A stretch of 64,000 bases of DNA. It comes from Mariniblastus sp. Its GTDB lineage: Bacteria > Planctomycetota > Planctomycetia > Pirellulales > Pirellulaceae. The stretch covers positions 119,730-183,729 of the forward strand of contig WTFU01000063.1 of assembly GCA_011523945.1 (NCBI GenBank). Direction: 5' to 3'. The notes beneath the pieces were generated by a model that made no database searches, was not told where the DNA came from, and worked only from the letters and a program-made list of their open reading frames with translations. The first letter of the stretch is position 1; each line of letters begins with the position of its first letter. Below, piece by piece: positions 42,333 to 51,262 of this stretch. The translations under genes were made by a program, and so were the position numbers.

Positions 42333-44483
42333 TTATTGAATGCCGGGTATTTGCTTTGCTCTGTTTTTCTTTAGACGCTGAGGTCCGATGGCGGGATCTG
42401 CGTTGTTGACTGGAACTTGTTTCTTCAGTTGAGCGATTAGTGTCTCCATTTCCGGCTGGTTGGCGATATTGTTCCATTCGTTCGGATCATTTCTAAGGTC
42501 ATATAATTCTTCCGATCCGTCCCGATAGCGAATATATCGATGCGTATTGGTGCGGACGCTGTGATTGTCTTTTCCGTGTGTTGTTAATGCGGGGTGATGC
42601 CAATTTGCCTTGGGGTCTTTCAATAAGGGAACGAGGCTGTTTCCTTCAAGTTCGTCGCGTGGCGACAATCCGCAGAGCTCGATTAGCGTGGGATAAATAG
42701 AGAGTAGCTCAGTCGGCTGCGAGCAGACTTGCCCCTTTTTGCCACCAGGTGGGACAATGATAAATGGAACTCGTGTTGCCCTCTCCCAAAGTGATTGTTT
42801 TGCCCATCGTTCTTTTTCACCAAGAAAAAAGCCATGGTCAGAATATAGAATCACGATCGTATTGTCTGCCAAGGGACCTTGATAAACCGTGTCGAGTAGT
42901 CGACCAACCTGCTCGTCAGTAAATCGAATACAGGACAGGTAGGATTGAACCGCACGGCGCCAATTAGATGACTTTACGAACCAGGCATGATCGGGAGCAG
43001 CCTGGGCAACCATTAATTCACTGGCGATGGCTGGTAGATCATTTCGGTCACCTGGTTTTACCAGAGGCAGTTCGATTTCATCGAGTGGAATTTGATCGAA
43101 AACGCGTTTTGGGGAATAGAAAGGTACATGGGGTCGATAGAAACCAATTGCCATAAAAAATGGTTTAGCGGTTTGGGGATCCGCCTTTGTGCGCTTCGCG
43201 GATTCAAGGGCTTTGATCTGTTCGATCGCCCAACTCGCAGTTTGATGGTCTTGAAATGAACTTTCTTCGTAAGTCTGTGCCCCAAAATCCCAAAGGCCAT
43301 TTGCTCCTTTCTTTTCAGGAGTAATTAGGCGTTTGTCAATTTTAAGTCTCTGCCCTGGTCGGGGCCCGATAACGTCAAAATCGCCATCCGGTAGTCCCGA
43401 AGTATGATAGATCTTGCCAGTCGTATAAGTTTTGTATCCGTGTGCCGCGAAATGGCGAGAGAGAGTCACGTTCTTTTTTAAACTAGCGACGGTCCATGGT
43501 TTAGGAGCATTCATATAAACGCCGCTGGTGGAGGGTCTCAGCCCGTACATGATGCTGGTCCGAGAAGGATTGCAGATAGGAGCTTGGCAGTGGGCGTTGG
43601 TGAATAATGTGCCACGTTTAGCGAGACGGTCGATGTTGGGAGAGCTTGCTTGCGGATGACCGCCCATGCAGCCAACCCAGTCATTGAGGTCGTCAATTGC
43701 AATCAATAAAACATTTGGCGACTTGTTGGGAGATGGAATTGAAACATCCGTTAGGTAGATGTCTTTGAATTCAACTTTCATCCCGGGTTCATGAACCTGC
43801 AGCCCGATTCCGCCCTGATTAAATTGCCCATCTGTGCGATTGTCAGTGAACTCAGAGGAGAGTTGGCCATTGATAAAAAATTGAAAGTGGTTTTTTCGAG
43901 CCACGATTCGAACCTGATTCCATTGATCGGGCAGAACATCTTTATGCTCAACTGGAGAAACGAGTTCTGAACGGGTTGCCTCGTCGCTCAAATTAATGAC
44001 GAGGCTGGTACCCCGATCGCAGCGATGTTCTTTGCGATTGGTGAAATGAAAATCCCACGCACCGAGAATGTGTTTGCCAATTCCGGGATGGCCTAAATCG
44101 GCATGGTAGCCGATCAGCGGACGATTGCCGGAGGGGTCGGGTTGCGAGCGCACTTCGATTCCTGTGTTCCCTTTTCCATGTAATCGGTAGCTAAGTGACA
44201 ACTCGAAGTCAGTTAAATTCTGGTTTTTCCATGTCAGATAGGAAACGCGATTTTGAGTACCCGTACCAACAATCACTCCGTTTTTGACTTTCCAATCCGC
44301 GGCGCAATCAGCCGGAACCACTTGCCAGCCATTCAACGTTTCGCCATCAAAGAGTGCTGTTTTTGAGCGCCCGGAATTTAGAATTTGATCGGCAGCTTGG
44401 ACATCGACGACTGTGAGCGAACCCAAAACAACCAGGCCTGCGCTGAGTAGAGATAAAGTCACGGATTTGGTTAGGGGACGCAT
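42333..44483 (-). CDS. Fusion: DUF1080 domain plus sulfatase
   Basis: About 716 residues. The ATG at 44483 follows GGGA by 6 bases and begins a signal peptide ('LLSAGLVVLGSLTVVDVQAA'); ATG 44504 and 44573 are in frame. The N-terminal ~215 residues form a DUF1080 sandwich: 'ALFDGETLNGWQVVPADCAA', 'DFELSLSYRLHGKGNTGIEV' and 'FINGQLSSEF'. The sulfatase domain begins 'NVLLIAIDDLNDWVGCMGGH' and has the canonical C-N-P-S-R in 'CQAPICNPSRTSIMYGLRPS', then 'FMAIGFYRPHVPFYSP' and 'IVILYSDHGFFLGEKERWAK', like iduronate-2-sulfatases. The arrangement places a lectin-like or glycosidase-like domain before the enzyme. It lies upstream of the secretin-N gene and downstream of the esterase gene on the same strand. 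Confidence 0.9.
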   Translation of the reverse strand: MRPLTKSVTLSLLSAGLVVLGSLTVVDVQAADQILNSGRSKTALFDGETLNGWQVVPADCAADWKVKNGVIVGTGTQNRVSYLTWKNQNLTDFELSLSYRLHGKGNTGIEVRSQPDPSGNRPLIGYHADLGHPGIGKHILGAWDFHFTNRKEHRCDRGTSLVINLSDEATRSELVSPVEHKDVLPDQWNQVRIVARKNHFQFFINGQLSSEFTDNRTDGQFNQGGIGLQVHEPGMKVEFKDIYLTDVSIPSPNKSPNVLLIAIDDLNDWVGCMGGHPQASSPNIDRLAKRGTLFTNAHCQAPICNPSRTSIMYGLRPSTSGVYMNAPKPWTVASLKKNVTLSRHFAAHGYKTYTTGKIYHTSGLPDGDFDVIGPRPGQRLKIDKRLITPEKKGANGLWDFGAQTYEESSFQDHQTASWAIEQIKALESAKRTKADPQTAKPFFMAIGFYRPHVPFYSPKRVFDQIPLDEIELPLVKPGDRNDLPAIASELMVAQAAPDHAWFVKSSNWRRAVQSYLSCIRFTDEQVGRLLDTVYQGPLADNTIVILYSDHGFFLGEKERWAKQSLWERATRVPFIIVPPGGKKGQVCSQPTELLSIYPTLIELCGLSPRDELEGNSLVPLLKDPKANWHHPALTTHGKDNHSVRTNTHRYIRYRDGSEELYDLRNDPNEWNNIANQPEMETLIAQLKKQVPVNNADPAIGPQRLKKNRAKQIPGIQ

Positions 44484-44642
44484 CTTAATTCCCAAATAGA
44501 TCATTGGTGTTAATGAGTTACGTTGGCGGCATTCGATTATCGTATGAACCGGCATATATATCAAAGCGATCAAGAGGACGGCTTAAATATTTGCTTGGTT
44601 CAATTTTGCAGTGACTAGATTGAACCAACCGTTTTGGGAGAT

Positions 44643-46088
44643 TTAATTCTTTAAGTGGAAATAATCTCGGATCGTGCGCCAGACCAATTTGGAATGTTGC
44701 CGACCGGTCGCGTGTTTTTTCGTAGGATAGATCACATGTTTTTTCGGCGATTTGATTCGATTTAGTGTGCAGAAAATAGTGGTCGGTGGACAGACGTTGT
44801 CTTGAAGGCCGACGCCGCTGAGTACAGGGCAATCGATCTTAGGTGCCAAAAACATTACATCAAAGTAGCTCATCGTTTTTAACACTGAATTCCAATTTTG
44901 ATCCTCTTTGGATTCGATCCACTGGTTCATCTCCGGCCAGTGAGTCAATTTAAAGTAATTATCCCAGTCCACCAAAAAAGGAATGTCTGCAATACAGTAT
45001 GCCACCGCGGGATCGAATGCCGCGGTGGCGAGAGCTAAGCCCCCCCCCTGACTTCCTCCCCAGACCGCGATTTTTTGAGGATCAATTTTGGAGTGGGTTT
45101 TTAAGAACTCCATGGCGCGAACGCAATCCATGTAGGCGCCGCGATAGAAATAATCATCTTTATCCTCGAGTCCGCGAATCCAGAAGTTATTTGGTTTTCC
45201 CGGAATGTCTTTTTGACTGTTGCCGTGGCCCCGGATGTTAAATGAAAAAACGGCAAGATCGTCAAATTTATTGAGAGGCTTCATGTTTTGGCCGTAACCG
45301 GGTAACCGCATAACGCAGGGGTGGGGGCCAGGTGTATTCGGGATTTCCAGCCAGCCACTGACGCGAACATTTTCGAAACTGCGAAACTCAACCTCAAAGA
45401 GCGTCAGTTTATTATCTTTTGATTCAGGCTGTTTCGTAACGCGATAGTTCGGATCGATTTTCCGGAGTTTGTCTCGGGTCTCCGTCCAGAATGTCTCAAA
45501 ATCTAGTTCAGCGGTTCTGGTACTTTGAATTGCGGAGAGGTTGCTTCCAAATCGAAAAAGTTGGGATTGCTTTTGTTGACCTGAATTCAAAGTGATTTTT
45601 GCGAAATAGAATCCCGCCTCCGGCGCGCTGAAGTCGTGTGCGACGGAAACAACAGAACCCGCAGGTAGCTCGAAAGCTTCAGGGTGATCGATTTTGTTTA
45701 ACGGATTCTGTTGGGCATCACAAAGCGACCATTGCAGGTTGCCCAAGAAGGGTTCCTTGGTTTTGTTTTTTATTTCTGCTTGAAATTTAATACTTGATTT
45801 CAACGTGGTCGTGCCGTCGCTTGCTTCAGTTTTGAGATCAATTTTGAGCGGAGCCTGTGCATTCGCATGGTTACCACCGCTCGATATCAAGAAGACTAAA
45901 CAGAGAAAGGTAGAGGTATAGACTGGAAACGTCCCAAGTAACGAAGGGTGTGTGCGTCTGCTTTTTACTGGCTGAAAAGCGGAATATTCGTCACATGTTG
46001 CAGATTCAAGCAATCCAACGATTTGCAGGCCATCTGAGGTGAATGGGCTTAGAGCGTAACTGATCCTTGGTAGAACGCTGAATTGCAT
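44643..46088 (-). CDS. Secreted acetylxylan esterase/cephalosporin-C deacetylase-like esterase
   Basis: A 481-residue protein. An unusual ~50-residue leader precedes the hydrophobic export segment ('TFLCLVFLISSGGNHANAQ'), and no better in-frame start is seen. A beta-rich domain of ~110 residues precedes the AXE1-type fold: 'GPHPCVMRLPGYGQNMKP', 'FSFNIRGHGNSQKDIPGKPN', the nucleophile elbow 'IAVWGGSQGGGLALATAA', the acidic residue in 'LSGVGLQDNVCPPTTIF' and His in 'YPTKKHATGRQH'. These enzymes deacetylate carbohydrates. Close to sulfatases, it probably removes acetyl groups from the same or related polysaccharides (inference). It reads in the same direction as the DUF1080-sulfatase gene, 159 bases away. 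Confidence 0.88.
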   Translation of the reverse strand: MQFSVLPRISYALSPFTSDGLQIVGLLESATCDEYSAFQPVKSRRTHPSLLGTFPVYTSTFLCLVFLISSGGNHANAQAPLKIDLKTEASDGTTTLKSSIKFQAEIKNKTKEPFLGNLQWSLCDAQQNPLNKIDHPEAFELPAGSVVSVAHDFSAPEAGFYFAKITLNSGQQKQSQLFRFGSNLSAIQSTRTAELDFETFWTETRDKLRKIDPNYRVTKQPESKDNKLTLFEVEFRSFENVRVSGWLEIPNTPGPHPCVMRLPGYGQNMKPLNKFDDLAVFSFNIRGHGNSQKDIPGKPNNFWIRGLEDKDDYFYRGAYMDCVRAMEFLKTHSKIDPQKIAVWGGSQGGGLALATAAFDPAVAYCIADIPFLVDWDNYFKLTHWPEMNQWIESKEDQNWNSVLKTMSYFDVMFLAPKIDCPVLSGVGLQDNVCPPTTIFCTLNRIKSPKKHVIYPTKKHATGRQHSKLVWRTIRDYFHLKN

Positions 46089-46139
46089 TATGAGCGACTC
46101 TCTAAAATTGACGGGATCTCGTAAAAAACAAAATTAAAT

Positions 46140-46175
46140 GTCCATCAAACCAATTTATAATTGGTTTAAACGGAC
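46140..46175. promoter_or_regulatory. 21-bp dyad with flanking GTCC/GGAC arms, candidate operator
   Basis: AAACCAATT-TAT-AATTGGTTT (46147-46167) is a perfect dyad, flanked by an outer GTCC (46140-46143) and GGAC (46172-46175). TATAAT at its centre (46156-46161) could be part of a promoter, although no -35 hexamer fits. It lies between divergent genes, so a repressor site is plausible, but the element could also act as an RNA hairpin. Confidence 0.4.
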
Positions 46176-46314
46176 GGCAATGTGTGTATGTTATTCAGAG
46201 CTTGTTGGGAAAAGCTAGTTTGGGTGGACTGCAAACGGGTGCCGGTCAGCGTTTGTTTTTGGTTGAAAGTAAGTAGGCGTTAATCCGAGATTCTTAAGTA
46301 GGCATATTGAGAAT

Positions 46315-47814
46315 ATGAGGTCTGGTAAAAATTCAGTTTCGGATAGCAATTCTCCTTCTCGTGGCAAGCGAGTAAGTTGGTGGCTGCTGATTTCCTTAGG
46401 CTTCGCTGTGATCGTCTGCTTGGTGATTGTACAAGGGTCCGCACTCCCTCGCGTCGGTTCAGAGCGGGAGGGCGTTTTGACACATCAAGTCCAGCGGGGC
46501 GACCTCGTCGTTTCGGTCATGGAGCAAGGGACGGTCGAAAGTTCGAACAACACGGAAATCAAATGTCGGGTACGTGGCCGCAGTACTGTGATTGAAGTGA
46601 TTGACGGCGGGACGATTGTTGAACCCGGGGACGTGCTGGTAAAGCTCGATACAAAGCGACTTGAAGATGAAATTGGAAAAGCGACAACGGATGCACATAC
46701 AGCTAAGGCGGATCTTGAACGAACGAAGGCTGATGTTGCCAACGCAGAAATTGCGATCGACGCTTACCTTGAAGGAAGTTATTTGACGCAATTGAATTCG
46801 CTGGAAAAACAGTCGGCAAAAGCTCAGGCTGATTACGAAAAGGCGCGAGTAGAAATGGGGCATGCTGAAGCGATATTCCGCCAGGGCTATGCCAATCAAT
46901 TCGATGTTGAGAGTAAGCGTTTTGCGCTGGAACAGGCAGAGCTCAATTTAAAAGTTCGACAAATGGCGATCAACGTTTTAAATAACTACACCAAGGAGAT
47001 GCGGCTCGAAACGTTAAGGGGAAATCTGAGGGCAGGCAAGGCAAAGCTCCAGGCAGATATTGCAGGCTTGGCGATGGATGAAGGGCGGCGAGACCGTGTG
47101 ATTGAAGAATTGAAATACTGCGTCATACGCGCCAAGCGCGGAGGTCTTGTGATCCGCCCATCTGCCGAAGCGTGGAAAGGGCAGCCGGACATTGCAGTGG
47201 GGGCGTCCGTTCGCAAAGATCAAGTGCTCTTGTTAATGCCTGACCTAACCCAAATGCAAGTCAAAGTTGGAATTCATGAAGCGCTTGTTGACCGAGTTAG
47301 CAAAGGGCAAAAAGCGGTTGTGACGCTTCCGGATTTTTCTGTTGAAGGAGAGGTCACTTCAGTGGCTTCCGTTGCGAAACCAGCGGGTTGGTGGACCGGG
47401 AATATGGTGAAGTATGACACGGTCATAAGCATTCCAGCATCGGAGGATCTAAAGCCTGGGATGAGTGCGGAAATAGAAGTCGTTCTCTCTGAGTACAAGA
47501 ACGTGCTGTTGGTTCCAGTTTCGGCTGTGGTCGAAACAGGTAAGTTTTCGCTGTGCTGGGTGAAGGATCGCGCGGGCGAAATCGAGCAACGCACTTTGAC
47601 GCTGGGTGACAGTGATGATGTTTATATTGTTGTCAAATCCGGACTGGCTGAAGGAGATGAGGTTCTGTTAAACCCTCTCGATTCACTCGAAGAAGCTCAA
47701 CGCGAGGCTTTTAAGGCATTTGAACCAGCGGAGCCTGGAACCTTGGAAGACGCAGAGGGTGAGTTGGCAGGTGAAAAAGCCCTGAGTTCTCAAGGAGGCA
47801 AGCGTGTCTTTTAA
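46315..47814 (+). CDS. HlyD/RND-type periplasmic adaptor (first copy)
   Basis: A 499-residue membrane-fusion protein. One N-terminal transmembrane helix (about 22-41) anchors it. A biotinyl-lipoyl-like half ('VMEQGTVESSNNTEIKCRVRG', 'GGTIVEPGDVLVKLDT') is followed by a coiled-coil hairpin of ~130 residues, then the second lipoyl half 'IRAKRGGLVIRPSAEAWKG', a beta barrel ('MQVKVGIHEALVDRVSKGQK') and the end domain 'VLLVPVSAVVETGKFSLCWVK'. It would link an inner-membrane transporter to an outer channel. The next gene encodes a paralogue and overlaps by 11 bases; the third encodes a permease. No ATPase or outer-membrane factor gene is adjacent. Confidence 0.9.
   Translation: MRSGKNSVSDSNSPSRGKRVSWWLLISLGFAVIVCLVIVQGSALPRVGSEREGVLTHQVQRGDLVVSVMEQGTVESSNNTEIKCRVRGRSTVIEVIDGGTIVEPGDVLVKLDTKRLEDEIGKATTDAHTAKADLERTKADVANAEIAIDAYLEGSYLTQLNSLEKQSAKAQADYEKARVEMGHAEAIFRQGYANQFDVESKRFALEQAELNLKVRQMAINVLNNYTKEMRLETLRGNLRAGKAKLQADIAGLAMDEGRRDRVIEELKYCVIRAKRGGLVIRPSAEAWKGQPDIAVGASVRKDQVLLLMPDLTQMQVKVGIHEALVDRVSKGQKAVVTLPDFSVEGEVTSVASVAKPAGWWTGNMVKYDTVISIPASEDLKPGMSAEIEVVLSEYKNVLLVPVSAVVETGKFSLCWVKDRAGEIEQRTLTLGDSDDVYIVVKSGLAEGDEVLLNPLDSLEEAQREAFKAFEPAEPGTLEDAEGELAGEKALSSQGGKRVF
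47792..47798 (+). promoter_or_regulatory. Strong ribosome binding site for overlapping GTG start
   Basis: AAGGAGG lies 5 bases before the GTG at 47804, inside the end of the preceding gene. It fixes an unusual start codon and supports translational coupling of the two adaptors. Confidence 0.8.
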
Positions 47815-49240
47815 AGTTTGGGGCATTCGCCTGCTGTTAATCGGGGTGGTTATTGCAGCGGTTGCTGGTTACTTGATTTATCGGGTCGATCGGTCGGCCT
47901 ACGCTGAGATACTCGTCGAAGTGGATAAGCTTCCGGTTCATTCCGTTGATCGTGGCGATCTAAGTGTCACGGTGATCGAGCAGGGGGGGCTGGAGAGTTC
48001 CGAGAACACAGAGGTGAAATGCCTTGTCCGCGGTCAAAACACGGTGAATTGGGTGATTGAAAACGGAACCTATGTTGAGAAGGGTGATGTTTTGGTTCAG
48101 CTTGATACCCTTGCCATTGAGGATGCCATTAATGAACGCTCGAAGTATGCCTTTTGGTCGCAATCGGGTGCAGAGAGGTCAAGCGCAACCGTTGCGCGGG
48201 CAAAATTGGCCATCTCGGAATACAAAGACGGTCGCTTCATCTCAGACCTGATGACGCTGGAAAAGGAATTAGCGCTCGCGCGGTCGAATAAAAAAACGAG
48301 TGAAAGTAGGTATCGACACACGGAAAAAATGAAAAGCCGAGGGTTTGCCAATATTTTAGAGGTCGAGCAAAAAAAGGTGGATTTCGAGCAAGCCATGTTG
48401 GAAGTGGAGGCGAAAGAGAAACAAATTGAGGTATTGAAGAAATATACAAAGGCAATGGAGTTGAAAACGCTCGAAGGAGATTTAAAAGCAGCGGAAGCAA
48501 CTCATGCGGCTAATCAAGAGAGAGCCGTTTTAGATGCGAAACGCCGGGATTTGGCGAAAGCGGAATTTGAGCTTTGCGTGATCAAAGCAGAAAAATCCGG
48601 GATGGTAATTTTCCCGTCTGCGGCGGCGTGGAAGGCATCGCCTGACATCACAGAAGGAGCGACCGTTCATAAAGATCAGGTGTTGCTGCTAATGCCGGAT
48701 CTCCAGAAGATGCAAGTTAAGGTTGCAATTCACGAATCGGTCGTGGACCGAGTCAAATTGGGAATGAAGGCGAAGGTTTCGATTCCTGATAGCGTAATCG
48801 AAGGTGAAGTAATTTCGATAGCATCCGTGGCTACGCCTGCCGGTTGGTGGACGGGCAACATGGTCAAATACGATACGATTGTTAGGCTGCCCGAGGGTAC
48901 GCCTGGTCTCAAGCCGGGCATGAGTGCGGAAGTCGAAATTGTTCTTTCGCAATACAAAGATGTACTGAAGTTGCCGGTTTCTGCTGTTTTAGAGACTGGC
49001 CAGGAATCTCTTTGCTGGGTAAAAACCGCCAACTCAATCGAGAGGCGGGTCGTTGAAGTGGTCGAGAGCAATGAGGTATTTGTTGTCATTGATCGTGGGG
49101 TCGATGTTGGTGATGAAGTGGTGTTAGATCCAATCGCATTTGTGCGAGAAGCTCAGGTCGAGGCAATGAAGTCGGTCGACGCAGAGCTTGAAAACGCTGT
49201 GTCTGAAATTGCTCTGCCGGAGTCGCTGACCGATGAATAG
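47804..49240 (+). CDS. HlyD/RND-type periplasmic adaptor (second copy)
   Basis: A 478-residue paralogue of the preceding adaptor. It has an N-terminal transmembrane helix (about 7-27), lipoyl half 'VIEQGGLESSENTEVKCLVRG', long coiled coil and second half 'IKAEKSGMVIFPSAAAWKAS'. The block 'VATPAGWWTGNMVKYDTIV' is almost identical to the same block of its neighbour, indicating tandem duplication. GTG is the start, with AAGGAGG 5 bases upstream, and overlaps the preceding gene by 11 bases. The two copies may form mixed assemblies or serve different partners. Its own stop overlaps a 23-codon frame that leads to the permease gene. Confidence 0.9.
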   Translation: MSFKVWGIRLLLIGVVIAAVAGYLIYRVDRSAYAEILVEVDKLPVHSVDRGDLSVTVIEQGGLESSENTEVKCLVRGQNTVNWVIENGTYVEKGDVLVQLDTLAIEDAINERSKYAFWSQSGAERSSATVARAKLAISEYKDGRFISDLMTLEKELALARSNKKTSESRYRHTEKMKSRGFANILEVEQKKVDFEQAMLEVEAKEKQIEVLKKYTKAMELKTLEGDLKAAEATHAANQERAVLDAKRRDLAKAEFELCVIKAEKSGMVIFPSAAAWKASPDITEGATVHKDQVLLLMPDLQKMQVKVAIHESVVDRVKLGMKAKVSIPDSVIEGEVISIASVATPAGWWTGNMVKYDTIVRLPEGTPGLKPGMSAEVEIVLSQYKDVLKLPVSAVLETGQESLCWVKTANSIERRVVEVVESNEVFVVIDRGVDVGDEVVLDPIAFVREAQVEAMKSVDAELENAVSEIALPESLTDE

Positions 49241-49304
49241 TAATCCGTTGCAGATGGAGGAACCAAGGGAAAAGCGAAAACTGATTCGTTGGTTTAATCC
49301 ATGA
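49233..49304 (+). CDS. Possible 23-codon bridging ORF between adaptor and permease
   Basis: The ATG overlaps the adaptor stop (ATGAATAG) and the TGA overlaps the permease start (ATGATGA-type overlap). The predicted peptide is short, charged and without a known family. It could couple translation from one gene to the next, but a chance frame is also possible because it is so short. Confidence 0.25.
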   Translation: MNSNPLQMEEPREKRKLIRWFNP

Positions 49305-50626
49305 TGAATATCAATTTTAGTCGGCCTTTAAAACTTGGCGTTAAAAGTTTGTTGCTGCAAAAAATGCGTGCAGGTTTGGCGGCACTCGGTATTTTTATTG
49401 GAACATCCACGGTGATTTGGCTGGTAGCCATGGGCGAGGGTGTAAGCTACCGCGCTCAACAGCAAATTCTCGCACTCGGTGCGCGCAATATTATCATTCG
49501 TACAGTGGATCCCGGGGCTACCGATGAATCCGCGAATAGCCGGGTGAAAAGATACGGCCTGTTAAGAAAGGATTTTGAACGGATTGTCTCCACAGTACCG
49601 GGAGTTGAAGAAGTCATTGCAATGCGTGAGACGCGGTTCGAGTTGCGTTATCAGAATCGAGGGGTGGAAGCTAAGCTAATTGGGTGCGGACAAGAGCATC
49701 TGGATATGAATCGCCTGGAGATTGCAAGAGGCCGTTGGATAAAGCCGCGAGACGAAGGACAAAAATATATTGTCCTGGCTGACGAAACAGCGAAGCGGCT
49801 GTTCCTGCATGAAAACCCAATCGGCAAGACAATTTGGGTTGGCTCTGAATTCTATACAGTGATTGGGCAGACGCGACAGCGAGCGGCTTCTGCTGCGATT
49901 GGTGGCAGTCTCGATGCGCGTGACTATAACCTTGATGCCTATATCCCTTTGGAAACTTTTCGAATGCGAATTGGTGACTGGGTAATGCGACGGACATCCA
50001 GCGGAGGTTCGTTCCCGTTTGAAGGAGAGATCGTTCAACTGAACCAGATCACAGTCAGAGTGGCTGACCTGGAGGATGTTGATGCGACCGCAGCGATTAT
50101 TAATTCTGACCTGAAAAAATTCCACAAGACCAAAGATTATTCCGTTGTCGTTCCAAAGGAACTGTTAGAACAGGCGGAGCGAACCAAAGCGATGTTCAAT
50201 GTGTTGCTCGTGGTGATTGCGGGAATTTCTCTGTTAGTGGGGGGAATTGGGATCATGAATATCATGCTGGCAACGGTCACTGAGCGGACGCGTGAGATTG
50301 GAATTCGAAGAGCGCTAGGTGCGAAACAATTTGATATTGTTCAGCAATTCCTCGCGGAAACCCTGGTGCTTACCGGAGCGGGTGGCATGATTGGCGTCGT
50401 GTTTGGTCTTATGTGTGGCCCATTGTTTCAATTGTTTGTTTGGGGAATGTCGATTGCATCTCCAGATACGCTTCCGCCAATCGTCTCAACATTGGAGCCG
50501 AGGATTGCACCCTGGTCGATTGGATTGTCCCTGTCTATTTCAGTAGGAGCAGGTGTGGTGTTTGGGTTATATCCGGCGATGAAAGCTGCTGCGATGGATC
50601 CCATTGAGGCGCTGAGGCACGAATAG
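49301..50626 (+). CDS. ABC-type permease, MacB/FtsX family
   Basis: A 441-residue membrane protein with one N-terminal helix ('MRAGLAALGIFIGTSTVIWL'), a large periplasmic MacB core domain (about 50-290) and three C-terminal helices. The C-terminal region shows the family signature 'MLATVTERTREIGIRRALGA' and ends 'AMDPIEALRHE'. Such permeases work with an ATP-binding subunit and, in MacAB systems, a HlyD-like adaptor. Here two adaptors precede the gene, but no ATPase domain or gene is present nearby. It may recruit an ATPase encoded elsewhere. The export substrate is unknown. Confidence 0.9.
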   Translation: MMNINFSRPLKLGVKSLLLQKMRAGLAALGIFIGTSTVIWLVAMGEGVSYRAQQQILALGARNIIIRTVDPGATDESANSRVKRYGLLRKDFERIVSTVPGVEEVIAMRETRFELRYQNRGVEAKLIGCGQEHLDMNRLEIARGRWIKPRDEGQKYIVLADETAKRLFLHENPIGKTIWVGSEFYTVIGQTRQRAASAAIGGSLDARDYNLDAYIPLETFRMRIGDWVMRRTSSGGSFPFEGEIVQLNQITVRVADLEDVDATAAIINSDLKKFHKTKDYSVVVPKELLEQAERTKAMFNVLLVVIAGISLLVGGIGIMNIMLATVTERTREIGIRRALGAKQFDIVQQFLAETLVLTGAGGMIGVVFGLMCGPLFQLFVWGMSIASPDTLPPIVSTLEPRIAPWSIGLSLSISVGAGVVFGLYPAMKAAAMDPIEALRHE

Positions 50627-50683
50627 TTAGAGGCACGAATAGAGCAAGGTTTTGCATGCCTTATCGAAAAATAGAAGATTAGC

Positions 50684-51262
50684 ATGTCCACGAAACGGCC
50701 GACCCGTTGGTTATTACCAATGAACTCACAAGAAGAAGAAAAACGAGATCGGGTTGTCAAGCAGGCATTCGAGTGCCGCGTTCAGTTGATTGCGTATGCT
50801 TATGCTCTGCTGGGGGACTATTCGACGGCGGATGATGCCGTGCAGGACGCGATGTTGACCGTCGTAAAAAAGTACGACCAGTTTACAGAGGGTACATCGA
50901 TCATGGCATGGTGTCGTTCCATCGTTCGCTTGGAAGTGCTCCGGATAAGGCAAAAACAGCACAAGGATCGAACGCTTGTCGCGCGGTTGTTAGAGGATTC
51001 AATTGGCCAGGCGTTTGATGAGTATGGCGCGGTAGATTTCACGAACCAAGATGCCCAGAGACGAAAGGCACTGGTAAAGTGTCTTGGCAAGTTAACGCAG
51101 CAGGGGCGGTTGGTTTTGCAGGGTAGATTTGCCGAGAGTTTGAGCTATGAGCAGATTGGGAAGAAGGTAGGGATGAGCCTGGAGGCCGTTCGAAAGTCAC
51201 TTTATCGTCAAAAAAAACAGTTGCGGAATTGTGTTGAACTAAATGCGAGAAATGTCGAATGA
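50684..51262 (+). CDS. ECF sigma factor (second)
   Basis: A 192-residue ECF protein. Region 2 is 'ECRVQLIAYAYALLGDYSTA' with 'DDAVQDAMLTVVKKYDQF' and 'SIMAWCRSIVRLEVLRIRQK'; region 4 is 'LVKCLGKLTQQGRLVLQGRF' plus helix-turn-helix 'SYEQIGKKVGMSLEAVRKSL'. It belongs to the same broad type as the factor at 37.7 kb. A later ATG (50720) is possible and would drop 12 residues of doubtful character. Its stop overlaps the next start as ATGA, coupling it to a FecR-like gene. The downstream PQQ/DUF1592/DUF1552 genes may be its regulon (inference). Confidence 0.86.
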   Translation: MSTKRPTRWLLPMNSQEEEKRDRVVKQAFECRVQLIAYAYALLGDYSTADDAVQDAMLTVVKKYDQFTEGTSIMAWCRSIVRLEVLRIRQKQHKDRTLVARLLEDSIGQAFDEYGAVDFTNQDAQRRKALVKCLGKLTQQGRLVLQGRFAESLSYEQIGKKVGMSLEAVRKSLYRQKKQLRNCVELNARNVE

